64,000 nucleotides of DNA. Origin: Gymnodinialimonas sp. 202GB13-11 (GTDB lineage: Bacteria; Pseudomonadota; Alphaproteobacteria; Rhodobacterales; Rhodobacteraceae). The stretch spans positions 3,708,212 through 3,772,211 of the forward strand of contig NZ_JBFRBH010000001.1 of NCBI RefSeq assembly GCF_040932485.1, given 5' to 3'. Positions 34,807 to 43,405 of this stretch are shown one piece after another (positions within the stretch are counted from its first letter, which is position 1; the number at the start of each line of letters is the position of its first letter). Made by a program: the position numbers and the translations under genes. The notes under the pieces were generated by a model. That model did not search any database. It was not told the DNA's origin and worked only from the letters and a program-made list of their open reading frames with translations.

Positions 34807-35355
34807 TTAGCTCATCGAATGTCTTAACCGTTCCAGGGCCAACCTAATGCGGGACTTGATCGTGCCAAGGGGCAGACCGGTTTCCTCAGCAATCTCGGAA
34901 TGGGAGAGATCGCCGAAATAGGCGTGCTGGATCAGCTCGCGTTGTTTCTCCGGCAATTTGGCCAAAGCGGTGGCCAGACGTCCGGTATCCTGTTGCAGGG
35001 CGATGACATCCGCCTGATCGGGGGCCTGTTCGGGCCCCCACGGCAGATCTTCCGGCTCGGGCCGCGCATATCTGCGCAGCAGATCGATCTTCCGATTGCG
35101 GGCAATCGTGAAAATCCACGTCGCGACAGAAGCCCGCGACGGATCATACATGTGAGCCTTGTGCCAAAGTGTGGCCATGACGTCCTGCATACATTCTTCA
35201 GCGAGGCTTTCATCGGCCCCGGACTTCATCAGGAACGCCTTCACCCTCGGGGCGAAATGCCGAAAAAGCTCGGCAAAGGCCTTCCTGTCTTGGTCCTGCG
35301 CGATGGCTGACATGCGTGTCACCCAATGCGCATCTGTGGTTTCATGTGCCGTCAC
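34807..35355 (-). CDS. rpoE: ECF sigma factor RpoE (ECF11, singlet-oxygen response)
   Basis: 182 aa from the GTG at 35355, which has GGAAAG upstream. The frame could start at an ATG at 35454, but the RpoE-type promoter at 35460-35488 would place the transcript start at about that ATG, so the downstream GTG is preferred (the ATG could serve only on a leaderless or upstream-initiated mRNA). Sigma region 2: FAELFRHFAPRVKAFLMKSG and ECMQDVMATLWHKAHMYDP; region 4: LPEKQRELIQHAYFGDLSHSE and GLPLGTIKSRIRLALERL. Directs the response to singlet oxygen; held by ChrR. Confidence 0.93.
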   Translation of the reverse strand: MTAHETTDAHWVTRMSAIAQDQDRKAFAELFRHFAPRVKAFLMKSGADESLAEECMQDVMATLWHKAHMYDPSRASVATWIFTIARNRKIDLLRRYARPEPEDLPWGPEQAPDQADVIALQQDTGRLATALAKLPEKQRELIQHAYFGDLSHSEIAEETGLPLGTIKSRIRLALERLRHSMS

Positions 35356-35459
35356 GGTCTTTCCACGCAGCTTAACGCGCACCGGACTTACCGTTCTAGC
35401 GGTAGGAATCGGCGCGGCAACTGTCTCTTCAGCGTGGTCGTTCGCGAACAGCATACCCT

Positions 35460-35488
35460 TCTTACGGGGGATTCCCTAGGGTGGATCA
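35460..35488 (-). promoter_or_regulatory. RpoE-type promoter of rpoE-chrR
   Basis: On the minus strand TGATCC (35488-35483), an 18-base spacer, then TAAGA (35464-35460). This is an exact match to the RpoE recognition sequence known from Rhodobacter sphaeroides and implies autoregulation. Its position sets the rpoE start (see that entry). Confidence 0.85.
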
Positions 35489-35549
35489 CTAATACCCGGG
35501 CAAAGAAAAGATTTCACTTGAAAAGGAATAGTTTTCGGAGGTTTTTCTT

Positions 35550-35578
35550 TGATCTACTTGCGGTTGCGCCCCGTAACC
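35550..35578 (+). promoter_or_regulatory. RpoE-type promoter of the FAD oxidoreductase group
   Basis: On the plus strand TGATCT (35550-35555), 18-base spacer, TAACC (35574-35578), one mismatch in the -35 and two in the -10 against the promoter found on the other strand. It lies 35 bases before the oxidoreductase ATG, placing that operon in the RpoE regulon, as known for its Rhodobacter counterpart. Confidence 0.65.
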
Positions 35579-35612
35579 CGATCAACCAGAAACGTGAGGT
35601 CAGGGGGAATGA

Positions 35613-36905
35613 ATGCCGTTTGAAACGCCGGGTGCTGTCCCGAAACGCATTGCTGTCATCGGGGCCGGGATATCCGGCATGTCGGCGGCCTATCATCTTG
35701 CAACCGACAACCATGTGACCTTGATCGAGGCCGAGGGCCGGTTGGGTGGCCATGCACGTACGGTTGTGGCGGGCAAGAATGGCGATCAGCCGGTGGATAC
35801 GGGCTTTATCGTGTTCAACCGGGTCAATTACCCCAACCTTTGCAAGTTGTTTGAAGATCTGGACGTACCGGTCGCAGAGTCGGACATGTCCTTTGCGGCG
35901 TCGATTGGCGGCGGCCGGATCGAATACGGGCTCCGCAGTGCCAAGGCGCTGTTTGCACAACCCGGCAATCTGGTGCGGCCCGGTTTCCTGCGGATGATCC
36001 GCGATCTTGTGAAGTTCAACGCGCAGGCGGAAGAGCTGGCCACGGACAGCACGATCACGTTGCGGGAATTCCTCGACCAGCTCGGCATGGGGCGTTGGTT
36101 TCGCGACTACTACATCACGCCGATCTCTGGTGCGATTTGGTCGACCCCCAAGGAAGAAATCATGGATTTCCCCGCGCAGGCGATGATCCGGTTCTTCCGC
36201 AATCACCACCTGCTGGCGGCGACGGGTCAGCATCAATGGTACACGGTACAGGGCGGGTCCATCGAATATGTCACCCGGCTGGAACGCGCGATGCGCGAGC
36301 GCGGGATCGACATTCGCCTTGGGCGCGGGGTTGAGGCCGTGAAGCGCACGATGGCAGGCGCCGAAGTGCGTATGGGCGGGCATTGGGAGGCGTTTGACGA
36401 GGTCGTCTTTGCCACCCATTCCGACCAATCGCTGGCCATGTTGGCAGACCCGACCCCGGCTGAGGAAGCGGCGTTGAGTGCGGTGCGCTATCAGCCGAAC
36501 CGTGCCGTGCTGCACGCCGATGCCAGCGCCATGCCGAAGCGCCGCGCGACGTGGAGCAGCTGGAACTATACCGAGCGTCCGGGCCATGAAGGCGGGCCGA
36601 TTGACCTGACCTATTGGATGAACTGCCTGCAACCGATCCCGGAAAGCGATCCGCTGTTTGTCACGCTGAACAGCCGCGCGCCGATCAATGAGGCGCTGAT
36701 TTACGATGAGGTCGATTTTGCCCATCCGGTCTACGATCTGGCCGCTTTGGCCGCGCAATCGACGATCCGCGATCTGAACGGCGATAATTCGACCTGGTTC
36801 TGCGGGGCGTGGATGAAGAACGGCTTCCACGAGGATGGCTATGCCAGCGCGTTGGACGTGGTCCACGGGATGCACACCAAGGATCGGAGTGTACTGGCCG
36901 CATGA
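35613..36905 (+). CDS. FAD-dependent oxidoreductase of the RpoE regulon
   Basis: 430 aa. N-terminal FAD-binding motif IAVIGAGISGMSAAYHL and VTLIEAEGRLGGHARTV; later VDTGFIVFNRVNYPNL and the C-terminal FCGAWMKNGFHEDGYASAL flavin motif. This is the amine-oxidase-like group sitting next to rpoE in Rhodobacter, tied there to modification of unsaturated fatty acids during singlet-oxygen stress; I do not recall the locus assignment firmly. AGGGGG precedes the ATG. Overlaps the DUF1365 gene by 4 bases. Confidence 0.9.
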   Translation: MPFETPGAVPKRIAVIGAGISGMSAAYHLATDNHVTLIEAEGRLGGHARTVVAGKNGDQPVDTGFIVFNRVNYPNLCKLFEDLDVPVAESDMSFAASIGGGRIEYGLRSAKALFAQPGNLVRPGFLRMIRDLVKFNAQAEELATDSTITLREFLDQLGMGRWFRDYYITPISGAIWSTPKEEIMDFPAQAMIRFFRNHHLLAATGQHQWYTVQGGSIEYVTRLERAMRERGIDIRLGRGVEAVKRTMAGAEVRMGGHWEAFDEVVFATHSDQSLAMLADPTPAEEAALSAVRYQPNRAVLHADASAMPKRRATWSSWNYTERPGHEGGPIDLTYWMNCLQPIPESDPLFVTLNSRAPINEALIYDEVDFAHPVYDLAALAAQSTIRDLNGDNSTWFCGAWMKNGFHEDGYASALDVVHGMHTKDRSVLAA

Positions 36906-37666
36906 GCGAAGGCGTCGATCATATCGCGGGTGAGACCTTCCATGGCCGCAAGGGCGCCGTGGAAAACGCATTCCGCTATGGGATCGACTACGTGATGCTG
37001 GATGCCGAAGCGGATGCGCGCGGCCCGGCCTTTTTCGGGCGCAATCGGGCGGGGTTCTTCTCGCTCCAGGACAGAGACCATGGTGGCGCTCCGAAAAAGG
37101 GGCGCGGTGCACCTTGGGCGCGGGAGGTTCTGGCGGCGCATGACCTGACTGACGTGACGGACGGCAAGCTGATGCTGCTCGCGCAACCACGCGTCATGGG
37201 GCATGTCTTCAACCCGGTCTCGTTTTGGCTGGCGCAGGATCGTCAGGGGCGTCTGCGAGCGGTCATAGCCGAGGTGACGAATACGTTCGGCGACCGGCAC
37301 TCATATCTTTGCGCGCACCATGATCGCCGCCCGATTGAGCGGGAAGATCAGCTGACCGCGACCAAGATTTTCCACGTCTCACCCTTTCAGCCCATCGACG
37401 GCGGCTATGCGTTCCGCTTCGATATTCGGCCGGATCGCATTGGCATCTGGATCGAGTTTGTCACAGGCAATGAGGGCGTGTTGGCGACGTTGACGGGGAA
37501 GCGGGCGGAATTAACCAATGGCTCGATCCTCAAGGCGGCGTTGCGGCGGCCCTTCGGCTCCCGAAGGGTGCTGGGGTTGATCCACTGGCAAGCGCTGAAG
37601 CTGTGGTGGAAGGGCGCGCGCTACCGCGTCCGGCCCGAGCCACCGGTGGAAGAAGTCAGCCGGTAG
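36902..37666 (+). CDS. DUF1365 family protein
   Basis: 254 aa; ATGA overlap with the preceding stop fixes the start at 36902. Family markers: ETFHGRKGAVENAFRYGIDY, MGHVFNPVSFWLAQD, EVTNTFGDRHSYL, FHVSPFQPIDGGYAFRF. DUF1365 genes regularly accompany the FAD oxidoreductase and a cyclopropane-fatty-acid-synthase-type methyltransferase; no such methyltransferase is present in this window. Role presumably in the same lipid modification. Confidence 0.9.
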   Translation: MSEGVDHIAGETFHGRKGAVENAFRYGIDYVMLDAEADARGPAFFGRNRAGFFSLQDRDHGGAPKKGRGAPWAREVLAAHDLTDVTDGKLMLLAQPRVMGHVFNPVSFWLAQDRQGRLRAVIAEVTNTFGDRHSYLCAHHDRRPIEREDQLTATKIFHVSPFQPIDGGYAFRFDIRPDRIGIWIEFVTGNEGVLATLTGKRAELTNGSILKAALRRPFGSRRVLGLIHWQALKLWWKGARYRVRPEPPVEEVSR

Positions 37667-37808
37667 CACCGGCGATGTTCCGCACGGGTGAACTTTCCCC
37701 GGATTGCGGCGTTGCGCCTGTGACATATGTTTTTGAAAAGGTGCACGACACCTGAGATTTTGGTGGCCCGGCGCTTGGGCCGCCGTGACGCACTGGAAAG
37801 GACAGAAG

Positions 37809-38546
37809 ATGCGGGAATGGAGCGGGAAACGCTATTGGCTTGTGGGCGCATCGGAAGGGTTGGGACGGAGCCTCGCCCATTGCCTGAGCCGCGCGGGGGT
37901 TGAGCTGGTTCTGTCCGCCCGCACCGCAGACCGGCTTGAAAGCCTTGTCGAAGAGCTTCCCGGCCAGGCCCGCATCGTGACCGTGGATGTGGCGGATACC
38001 GAGTCCGTGAAAGCCGCTGCGGAAGAAGTAGGCGAGATTGACGGGATGGTTTTCCTTGCTGGCCTCGGCACGCTGATCAAGACGCAGGATTGGGATGCGG
38101 AGAAGGTCGAGCAATTGTTCGACGTGAACCTGACAGGCGCTGCCCGAGTCATCGGGCAAGTCATCAAACCGATGGTCGATCGCAATGCGGGGCATATCGT
38201 TTTGACAGGCTCCCTTTCTGCCTATCGCGGGCTTCCGGCGGCGGTGGGCTATTCGGCGTCGAAAGCTGGCCTGATGTCATTGGCGGAGTCGATGCATGGC
38301 GATCTGAAGGACACGGACATCAACGTGCAGATCGTGAACCCCGGCTATATCGAGACGCGGATGCAGGAGGATAATCCCTACTCCAAGCCGTTCATGATGA
38401 CGCCCGACGAGGCCGCGCAGGAGGTGTTCGAGCACATGACCACTGACAATTTCCACAAGGCATTCCCCTTTGGCTTTAGCCTGCTATTCCGCCTGTCGCG
38501 CTTCATGCCGACGGCATTCTACGAATGGATGTTCTTCCGCCGATAA
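37809..38546 (+). CDS. Short-chain dehydrogenase/reductase
   Basis: 245 aa from the ATG at 37809 with AAAGGA six bases upstream. Rossmann motif LVGASEGLGRSLA, DVAD, the NAG-like position LAGLGTL, catalytic Ser in LTGSLSAYRG and YSASK (Tyr/Lys). Oxidises or reduces a hydroxyl/keto group with NAD(P). It follows the DUF1365 gene by 142 bases and probably belongs to the same stress group, as SDR genes do next to rpoE in Rhodobacter. I saw no RpoE-type promoter in that gap, so it may be read through or have its own promoter. Confidence 0.9.
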   Translation: MREWSGKRYWLVGASEGLGRSLAHCLSRAGVELVLSARTADRLESLVEELPGQARIVTVDVADTESVKAAAEEVGEIDGMVFLAGLGTLIKTQDWDAEKVEQLFDVNLTGAARVIGQVIKPMVDRNAGHIVLTGSLSAYRGLPAAVGYSASKAGLMSLAESMHGDLKDTDINVQIVNPGYIETRMQEDNPYSKPFMMTPDEAAQEVFEHMTTDNFHKAFPFGFSLLFRLSRFMPTAFYEWMFFRR

Positions 38547-38634
38547 GGCCCGTGCGGCGCGCAATTTGCGCTGAATCAAGGCGCGTCGTGTATCCTCCTG
38601 TTTGAGTGACCCTCGTGAACAGGAGGACGTTCTA

Positions 38635-38949
38635 ATGGAAATCTCAGCACGGGCCGTGGCGCAGGTGATCCTGATGGGCCACGAATTGGAGCGCGCGGAG
38701 GGGGAGTTGCGCGGTTTCGTGGAGCGCCTTGGACGGGAAGAGCAGGCCGAACTGGTGGCACTCTTCTGGGTCGGGCGCGGGTCGTTCGAGGCGGAGGACT
38801 TCGCCGAGGCTTTATCCACCGCGCGGGCCGAGGCCACCGTTCCAACCGTTGACTACCTGATGGGCAGCCCGCATTTCGCCGACCATCTTGAGGCGGGGGC
38901 GGAGGCGATGGGCCTCGACGTGGCGGGGCAGGAGGAAGATCTGCTTTAA
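38635..38949 (+). CDS. DUF3775 family protein
   Basis: 104 aa from the ATG at 38635 with AGGAGG eight bases upstream. Cytoplasmic, acidic, helical; family pattern LVALFWVGRGSFEAEDFAEAL and VDYLMGSPHFADHLEAG. DUF3775 occurs mainly in Rhodobacteraceae and has no known role. The last 4 bases overlap the end of the saccharopine dehydrogenase gene on the other strand. Confidence 0.85.
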   Translation: MEISARAVAQVILMGHELERAEGELRGFVERLGREEQAELVALFWVGRGSFEAEDFAEALSTARAEATVPTVDYLMGSPHFADHLEAGAEAMGLDVAGQEEDLL

Positions 38950-39992
38950 AGCGCCTTGCGGAAGGTTTCCTCGGCGCGCGCCCAGACGCCTTTCGTGTCG
39001 TTTGGCAGGTCCAGAAGGCTTGGCAAAAGCTGCCCGGCATAATCCTGCGCGCTTTCGAGCGGCAGGAGGGAGGGCAGGTTGTCGATGGCCATGACATCGA
39101 GCGGCGGTGTGTCAGCCACGCGCAGGGTCGGCTCGGCCCATGTGGTGGTGCGGTCGTAGACCTTGATCGGGGAAAAGTCGCTGTCGGGGTCGCAGGCAAT
39201 GTCGCCGATCACAGACAGACGGCGCGGGGCAGCCTTGGCGCTGGCGGGCACGAAGACGGGCACGCCGGGCGTGGCGAGGATGCAGTTCAGGAACAGGTCG
39301 TGTTGCAGGATTTCGGGGAACGGCCCGCCATGGGCGGTCTCCGCCATGTCCCACCCCGTCGGGGCGACGCCGAGCGCCTCAAGCAACGCCGCAGCACCCG
39401 TGCCCGTGCGCCCAAGTGCGCCGATGATGATCGCTGTGGGGCGGCGATGGCCGATGGCGGCAAGCGCATCGGTCAGATGCAGGATCAGCGCCTCTTTATG
39501 GGGCCAGTCGGTGACGGGCGGCATCTCGCGGCCTGCCTGCTGCGCGGCCCAGGAGGCGACGGATAGCGCCGCGCCGACATAGCCCGCCCAGAAGCCAAAG
39601 GCGGCGACGCGGCGGCCTGTTTCGTCCACCAGATATTCAAGGTCGAGCAGCGTGCCGCCGCCTTCCTTGAACCGGTCCAGCAAGTGGCGGCCAGAGGGCT
39701 GCTCCTTGAACGCATGGCCGAAAAGGATGTGGCGGTGCGTCAGTGGGCCTGTATCCTCCGGCAGTTCCTTCAGGCCGAAGATGACCGCGTCCTTCGGGGC
39801 CGTGCGCCAGCTGCGCTGGGGCGCGATGGAGATGCCTGCATCGCGGTATTCGGAGGTTGGGATAATGCGGTCAGGGCTGTCTTCGACCGTCACCCTAATC
39901 CCTGCCGCCAGAAGCTCTTTCGCGCCCGCAGGCGTCAGCCCGACACGACGCTCATTGGCGCGTTCTTCGGCGCGAACCCAGAGATGTGTCAT
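38946..39992 (-). CDS. Saccharopine dehydrogenase (NAD+, L-lysine-forming)
   Basis: 348 aa. N-terminal alanine-dehydrogenase-like domain (VRAEERANERRVGLTPAGAK), FGLKELPED and HAFKEQ, then a Rossmann domain (TAIIIGALGRTGTGAAALLEAL). This is the Lys1 type known from fungal aminoadipate lysine synthesis; bacteria with dapB (present here) make lysine by the diaminopimelate route, so the role is probably lysine or saccharopine turnover or a related imine reduction. No partner reductase gene is nearby. Confidence 0.85.
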   Translation of the reverse strand: MTHLWVRAEERANERRVGLTPAGAKELLAAGIRVTVEDSPDRIIPTSEYRDAGISIAPQRSWRTAPKDAVIFGLKELPEDTGPLTHRHILFGHAFKEQPSGRHLLDRFKEGGGTLLDLEYLVDETGRRVAAFGFWAGYVGAALSVASWAAQQAGREMPPVTDWPHKEALILHLTDALAAIGHRRPTAIIIGALGRTGTGAAALLEALGVAPTGWDMAETAHGGPFPEILQHDLFLNCILATPGVPVFVPASAKAAPRRLSVIGDIACDPDSDFSPIKVYDRTTTWAEPTLRVADTPPLDVMAIDNLPSLLPLESAQDYAGQLLPSLLDLPNDTKGVWARAEETFRKAL

Positions 39993-40114
39993 GCGTCATG
40001 CCCCCAGCGATTGATCGCCACCTGTTAACAGCCGCGCCGGTGCAGGGGAACCTATCGGGGGGCGGGCGGGTTGTTAGGGCAGACGTTCCTGTAATCGAAC
40101 CGAGGAGATTCCCC

Positions 40115-40591
40115 ATGGCGACCCAACACGCCCCGATCCCGCCCGTCACGCCCACTGAAAGCACCAACACTTCGAACGATGTGGATGCCGTGCAAAAGGT
40201 CCTCACCCGCACGCTGGATGCGTTGGCAGGCTACGACAAGATGCTGCCAGAGGCTGAGCCCGAGGTGGCCCCGATCCTGCGCAAACTGCGCGAGACGCAT
40301 CACAGCCATGCCGACCAGCTGTCTGCGATGATCGTGGCCCTTGGTGGCACGCCCGAAACGGACGGCTCATTCATGAGCAAGGTCAACGAGACGGTGGTAT
40401 CCCTGCGCGCCTTCTTTGATGAGATCGACGATGACGCGCTGGAGCGTGTGATCGAAGGGGAAGAATGGGTGACGGACGCCTTTGGTGATGCTGCCAAGGA
40501 ACTGCCTGAGGGCCATCACCGTGACGAATTGGTTAAGTTGCGGGGCGAATTGGAAGAAGTCCTGAAAGAAGCCCGCGTTATCGCGGACTAA
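40115..40591 (+). CDS. DUF2383 four-helix bundle protein
   Basis: 158 aa from the ATG at 40115 (GAGGAG seven bases upstream). Four amphipathic helices with the ferritin-like pattern KVLTRTLDALAGYDKML, RETHHSHADQLSAMI, and FMSKVNETVVSLRAFF. The PA2169/DUF2383 family has no established function, though several members are stress-induced. Overlaps the 3' end of the response-regulator gene by 4 bases (convergent). Confidence 0.85.
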   Translation: MATQHAPIPPVTPTESTNTSNDVDAVQKVLTRTLDALAGYDKMLPEAEPEVAPILRKLRETHHSHADQLSAMIVALGGTPETDGSFMSKVNETVVSLRAFFDEIDDDALERVIEGEEWVTDAFGDAAKELPEGHHRDELVKLRGELEEVLKEARVIAD

Positions 40592-41289
40592 GACCAGCTG
40601 ACATCGCCCAGAAAGATATAGCCCGCGCCATAGATCGTTTTGATCAGGCGCGGGTTTTTTGGGTCTTCCCGCAGCTTAGTGCGCAGGCGCGAGATACGCA
40701 CATCCATGGCCCGGTCAAAGCTGTCGCCGGCCCCGCCGCCAAGGCTCTCCTGCATCTGCTGGCGTGAGATCAGGCGTTTGGGCGCCTCCAGAAACAGGCG
40801 CAGCACTTCGCCCTCGGCATGGGAAAAGGGCGTGTCAGTCCCATCTTCGGCGGTCAGGATGTAGCTGTCGAATTGCGCGGTCCATCCGTTGAAACGCGCC
40901 GTTGAATGCGCGCGGTCCGGCGTTTTGGGGGCGCGTAGACGGGCGCGGACGCGGGCCACGACCTCCGCCGGATCGAAGGGTTTGATAATGTAATCGTCGG
41001 CACCCAATTCAAGGCCGGTGACGCGGTCCTGCACCTGCGCGCGGCCCGAGATGATGATGATCGCCGCGCCGGATTCCAGCGCAAGCCGGTGGACGACGGC
41101 GAGGCCATCACGGTCAGGCAGACCGAGGTCGACAAGACAGACATCGGGCGTCGTACGGCGCAGGGCGGCTTCGAATTCGGTCGCGCGTGCAAAGCTGGCC
41201 GTTCGAAACCCAGCATCCTCCAGCGCGTCCGACAGCATGGCGCGGATCTGCGGCTCATCATCAAGGATCGTCACAAGCGGCTGGGTCAT
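40588..41289 (-). CDS. OmpR-type response regulator
   Basis: 233 aa from the ATG at 41289. Receiver domain (about 5-120) with DDEP, the phosphoacceptor Asp in VCLVDLGLPDRDG, and KPFD; C-terminal winged helix (about 135-228) with ISRLRTKLREDPKNPRLIKT and YGAGYIF. Start overlaps the stop of the kinase gene by 4 bases, so the two form a coupled two-component system. Target genes unknown. Confidence 0.95.
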   Translation of the reverse strand: MTQPLVTILDDEPQIRAMLSDALEDAGFRTASFARATEFEAALRRTTPDVCLVDLGLPDRDGLAVVHRLALESGAAIIIISGRAQVQDRVTGLELGADDYIIKPFDPAEVVARVRARLRAPKTPDRAHSTARFNGWTAQFDSYILTAEDGTDTPFSHAEGEVLRLFLEAPKRLISRQQMQESLGGGAGDSFDRAMDVRISRLRTKLREDPKNPRLIKTIYGAGYIFLGDVSWS

Positions 41290-43193
41290 GCGGCGGCCTC
41301 GGCGTTCAGGAGCCTGTGCAGGTCTCCGGGCGTGACCGGTTTGGACAAGACGGGCCAGCGGGCTGCGCCTTCGGTGCGGAGCGGATCGGCTGCGGGCAGT
41401 GACGTCATCAACGCAAGGTTCAGGTCTGGGTGCCGCGCGGCGATGCTTTTGCAAAGGGCGACACCATCCATGCCGCCCAGTTTGATGTCCGATAGGACCC
41501 AATCGAGGCCGGGCAGGTCGGCGAGCGTCTCAGCCTCCTCCGCGCTGGCGGCTTCGATTACCTGATGGCCCAGATCGGTCAGTATCTCACGCACGCCTGC
41601 GCGCAGGTCGGGCATGTCGTCGACCAGTAGGATCAGGCGGGGCCGCGCCTCGGCCTCTGCCGGTTTCAGGGGCAGGCGAAGCGAGACACGCGCTCCGGAT
41701 GCGATGTTCGACAGGCGCATCGTGCCGCCGGTCAGTTTCACCAGATCGTAGACCATCGTCAGGCCAAGACCGGAGCCTTCATCGCCCTTGGTCGTGAAAA
41801 ACGGGTCGAGGGCGGAGGCCAGCGCATCGTCAGAGAACCCCGCGCCGGTATCGTCGGCGGTGATCTCAAGCCACGTATCCTTCACCGGGCGGAGCGTCAT
41901 GGTGATCTGGCCTGTGCCGTTCATCGCGTCGCGGGCGTTCAGGACAAGGTTCAAAAGACTGTCCGACAACGATCCGGCATCAAGCATGAGGGCGGGGTGA
42001 GGCACCTCATTGGTCAGTTGGAAGGTCACGCCTTCGGGCAACGCTGCGCGGGCGAGGGGCGTAAATGTGTCGAGGAAATCCTGCACGACAACCGGCGCCG
42101 TCTGCACCGTGCGGCTGCCGGTCATGCCTGCGATCTTATCGAGCAACGCACCGCCACGGCGCACGGCCATGCGGGTGGCCGACGTTAACTCATGCGCGCC
42201 GAGGGGCAGGGGCATCTTTTCCAGTCGGGTCTGCAGGCCAAGGATAATCGTCAGTAGGTTGGCGAAGTCGTGGGCAAGGCCAGAGGTCAACTGCGCGGCC
42301 AGCTCGCGCTTGTGAGTTTGCAGCAGCGCGGCCCGGGCCTGCGCCTCTTCCGTGACATCGGTGGAGAGCAGGTAAACGCCGCCCTCCGCCGTTTCATCGG
42401 GCGTAAAGGCAGAGCGGATGCGGCGGCCGGTGGCGGGGTCGGTGAATTCGCGCACGGACGCCTCGCCCAAGGCGGCACGGGCGAGGTTGTCTTGCAGAAG
42501 CTGCGCAGTGTCCGCGCCCAACGCCTCGGTAAAACTCAGGCCCACGATATCGCTGTGCCGGTCGGGCAGCAGCGCCGACAAGCGGCGGTTGGTGAAGGTA
42601 TAGACGCCGTCGGCATCCACATGGGCGATATGGGCGGGGGTCATTTCGGTGACCAGACGGGTGCGCGCCTCCATCTCGGTCAGTTCGGCCTTGGCCTCTT
42701 GCAGCTGCGCGATGGTGGCCTCCAGCCGCCGGTTGGTCAGCGCCAGCTCCTCGGCGTGAGTGAGAAGCTGATCGGACAGTTCTTCGGACCGGGCGCGCAA
42801 GAGCGCCTCCTGCCGTTTGACGGAGGTGATATCGGTATAGACCGTGACCCAGCCGCCTTCGGGCAGGGGGGAGCCTTCGACCGAGATCGTACGGCCATTG
42901 GCGCGGGTGCGTTCGACGTAGTGCGCGACGAAGGCGAGAGCTTGATCGACCTTGTCGGCGATGAAGGCCTTGGGGTCGTCCACTTGCCCATATTCGCCGG
43001 TGTCCACGAGGTAGCGGATCGTATCATCGAAGCGTGCGCCGGGTGTGACGAGCCGTTCCGGCAGGCCGAACATTTCCTGAAAAGGTCGGTTGCAAACGGC
43101 CAGCCGCAGGTCGGCGTCATAGATCGACAAAGCCTGCTGGATCAGGTTCAGGCCCGCGCGTGTGAAGCTTTCGGTTGTGCGGTCTCTCGGCAT
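41286..43193 (-). CDS. Hybrid PAS histidine kinase with receiver domain
   Basis: 635 aa from the ATG at 43193; the longer frame upstream is not domain sequence. No membrane helices, so cytosolic. Order: PAS (about 15-115, with LSIYDADLRLAVCNRPFQEMFGL), coiled coil (about 125-170), second PAS (about 185-290), H-box TSGLAHDFANLLTIILGLQ, HATPase_c (DAGSLSDSLLNLVLNARDAM, then GSGLGLTMVYDLV), C-terminal receiver (ILLVDDMPDLRAG, LSDIKLGGMDG). A PAS-sensed cytoplasmic signal is relayed to the adjacent regulator. Upstream region is divergent to the acyl-CoA synthetase. Confidence 0.93.
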   Translation of the reverse strand: MPRDRTTESFTRAGLNLIQQALSIYDADLRLAVCNRPFQEMFGLPERLVTPGARFDDTIRYLVDTGEYGQVDDPKAFIADKVDQALAFVAHYVERTRANGRTISVEGSPLPEGGWVTVYTDITSVKRQEALLRARSEELSDQLLTHAEELALTNRRLEATIAQLQEAKAELTEMEARTRLVTEMTPAHIAHVDADGVYTFTNRRLSALLPDRHSDIVGLSFTEALGADTAQLLQDNLARAALGEASVREFTDPATGRRIRSAFTPDETAEGGVYLLSTDVTEEAQARAALLQTHKRELAAQLTSGLAHDFANLLTIILGLQTRLEKMPLPLGAHELTSATRMAVRRGGALLDKIAGMTGSRTVQTAPVVVQDFLDTFTPLARAALPEGVTFQLTNEVPHPALMLDAGSLSDSLLNLVLNARDAMNGTGQITMTLRPVKDTWLEITADDTGAGFSDDALASALDPFFTTKGDEGSGLGLTMVYDLVKLTGGTMRLSNIASGARVSLRLPLKPAEAEARPRLILLVDDMPDLRAGVREILTDLGHQVIEAASAEEAETLADLPGLDWVLSDIKLGGMDGVALCKSIAARHPDLNLALMTSLPAADPLRTEGAARWPVLSKPVTPGDLHRLLNAEAAA

Positions 43194-43405
43194 GGCCGCG
43201 TCCTCCCTCACCTCATGGCTAGCCCCAGAAAAGGCCCGCGCCAAGGCCGGTGCGCGGCCTGTTACAATTCGAAAGGTTTGCGAAAAAGTCAGGTAACGCT
43301 TGACCGTGAAACGTTTCGTGGCACGGTGAGCGGGCGGAGGCCCGGCGCGAAAGATCGCGGCCCCGTGCACGCCGGTTGGAAGACCGGCGAATGGGAGGAA
43401 TAGAT

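Noticed and set aside
35313-35454. ATG at 35454 as the rpoE start
   Set aside because: The exact RpoE-type promoter puts the transcript start at about this ATG, leaving no room for an SD; the downstream GTG has one and gives the family's usual length.
43301-43405. A gene between the kinase and the acyl-CoA synthetase
   Set aside because: Only short frames without SD or motif; the 212-base gap is best explained as a divergent promoter region.
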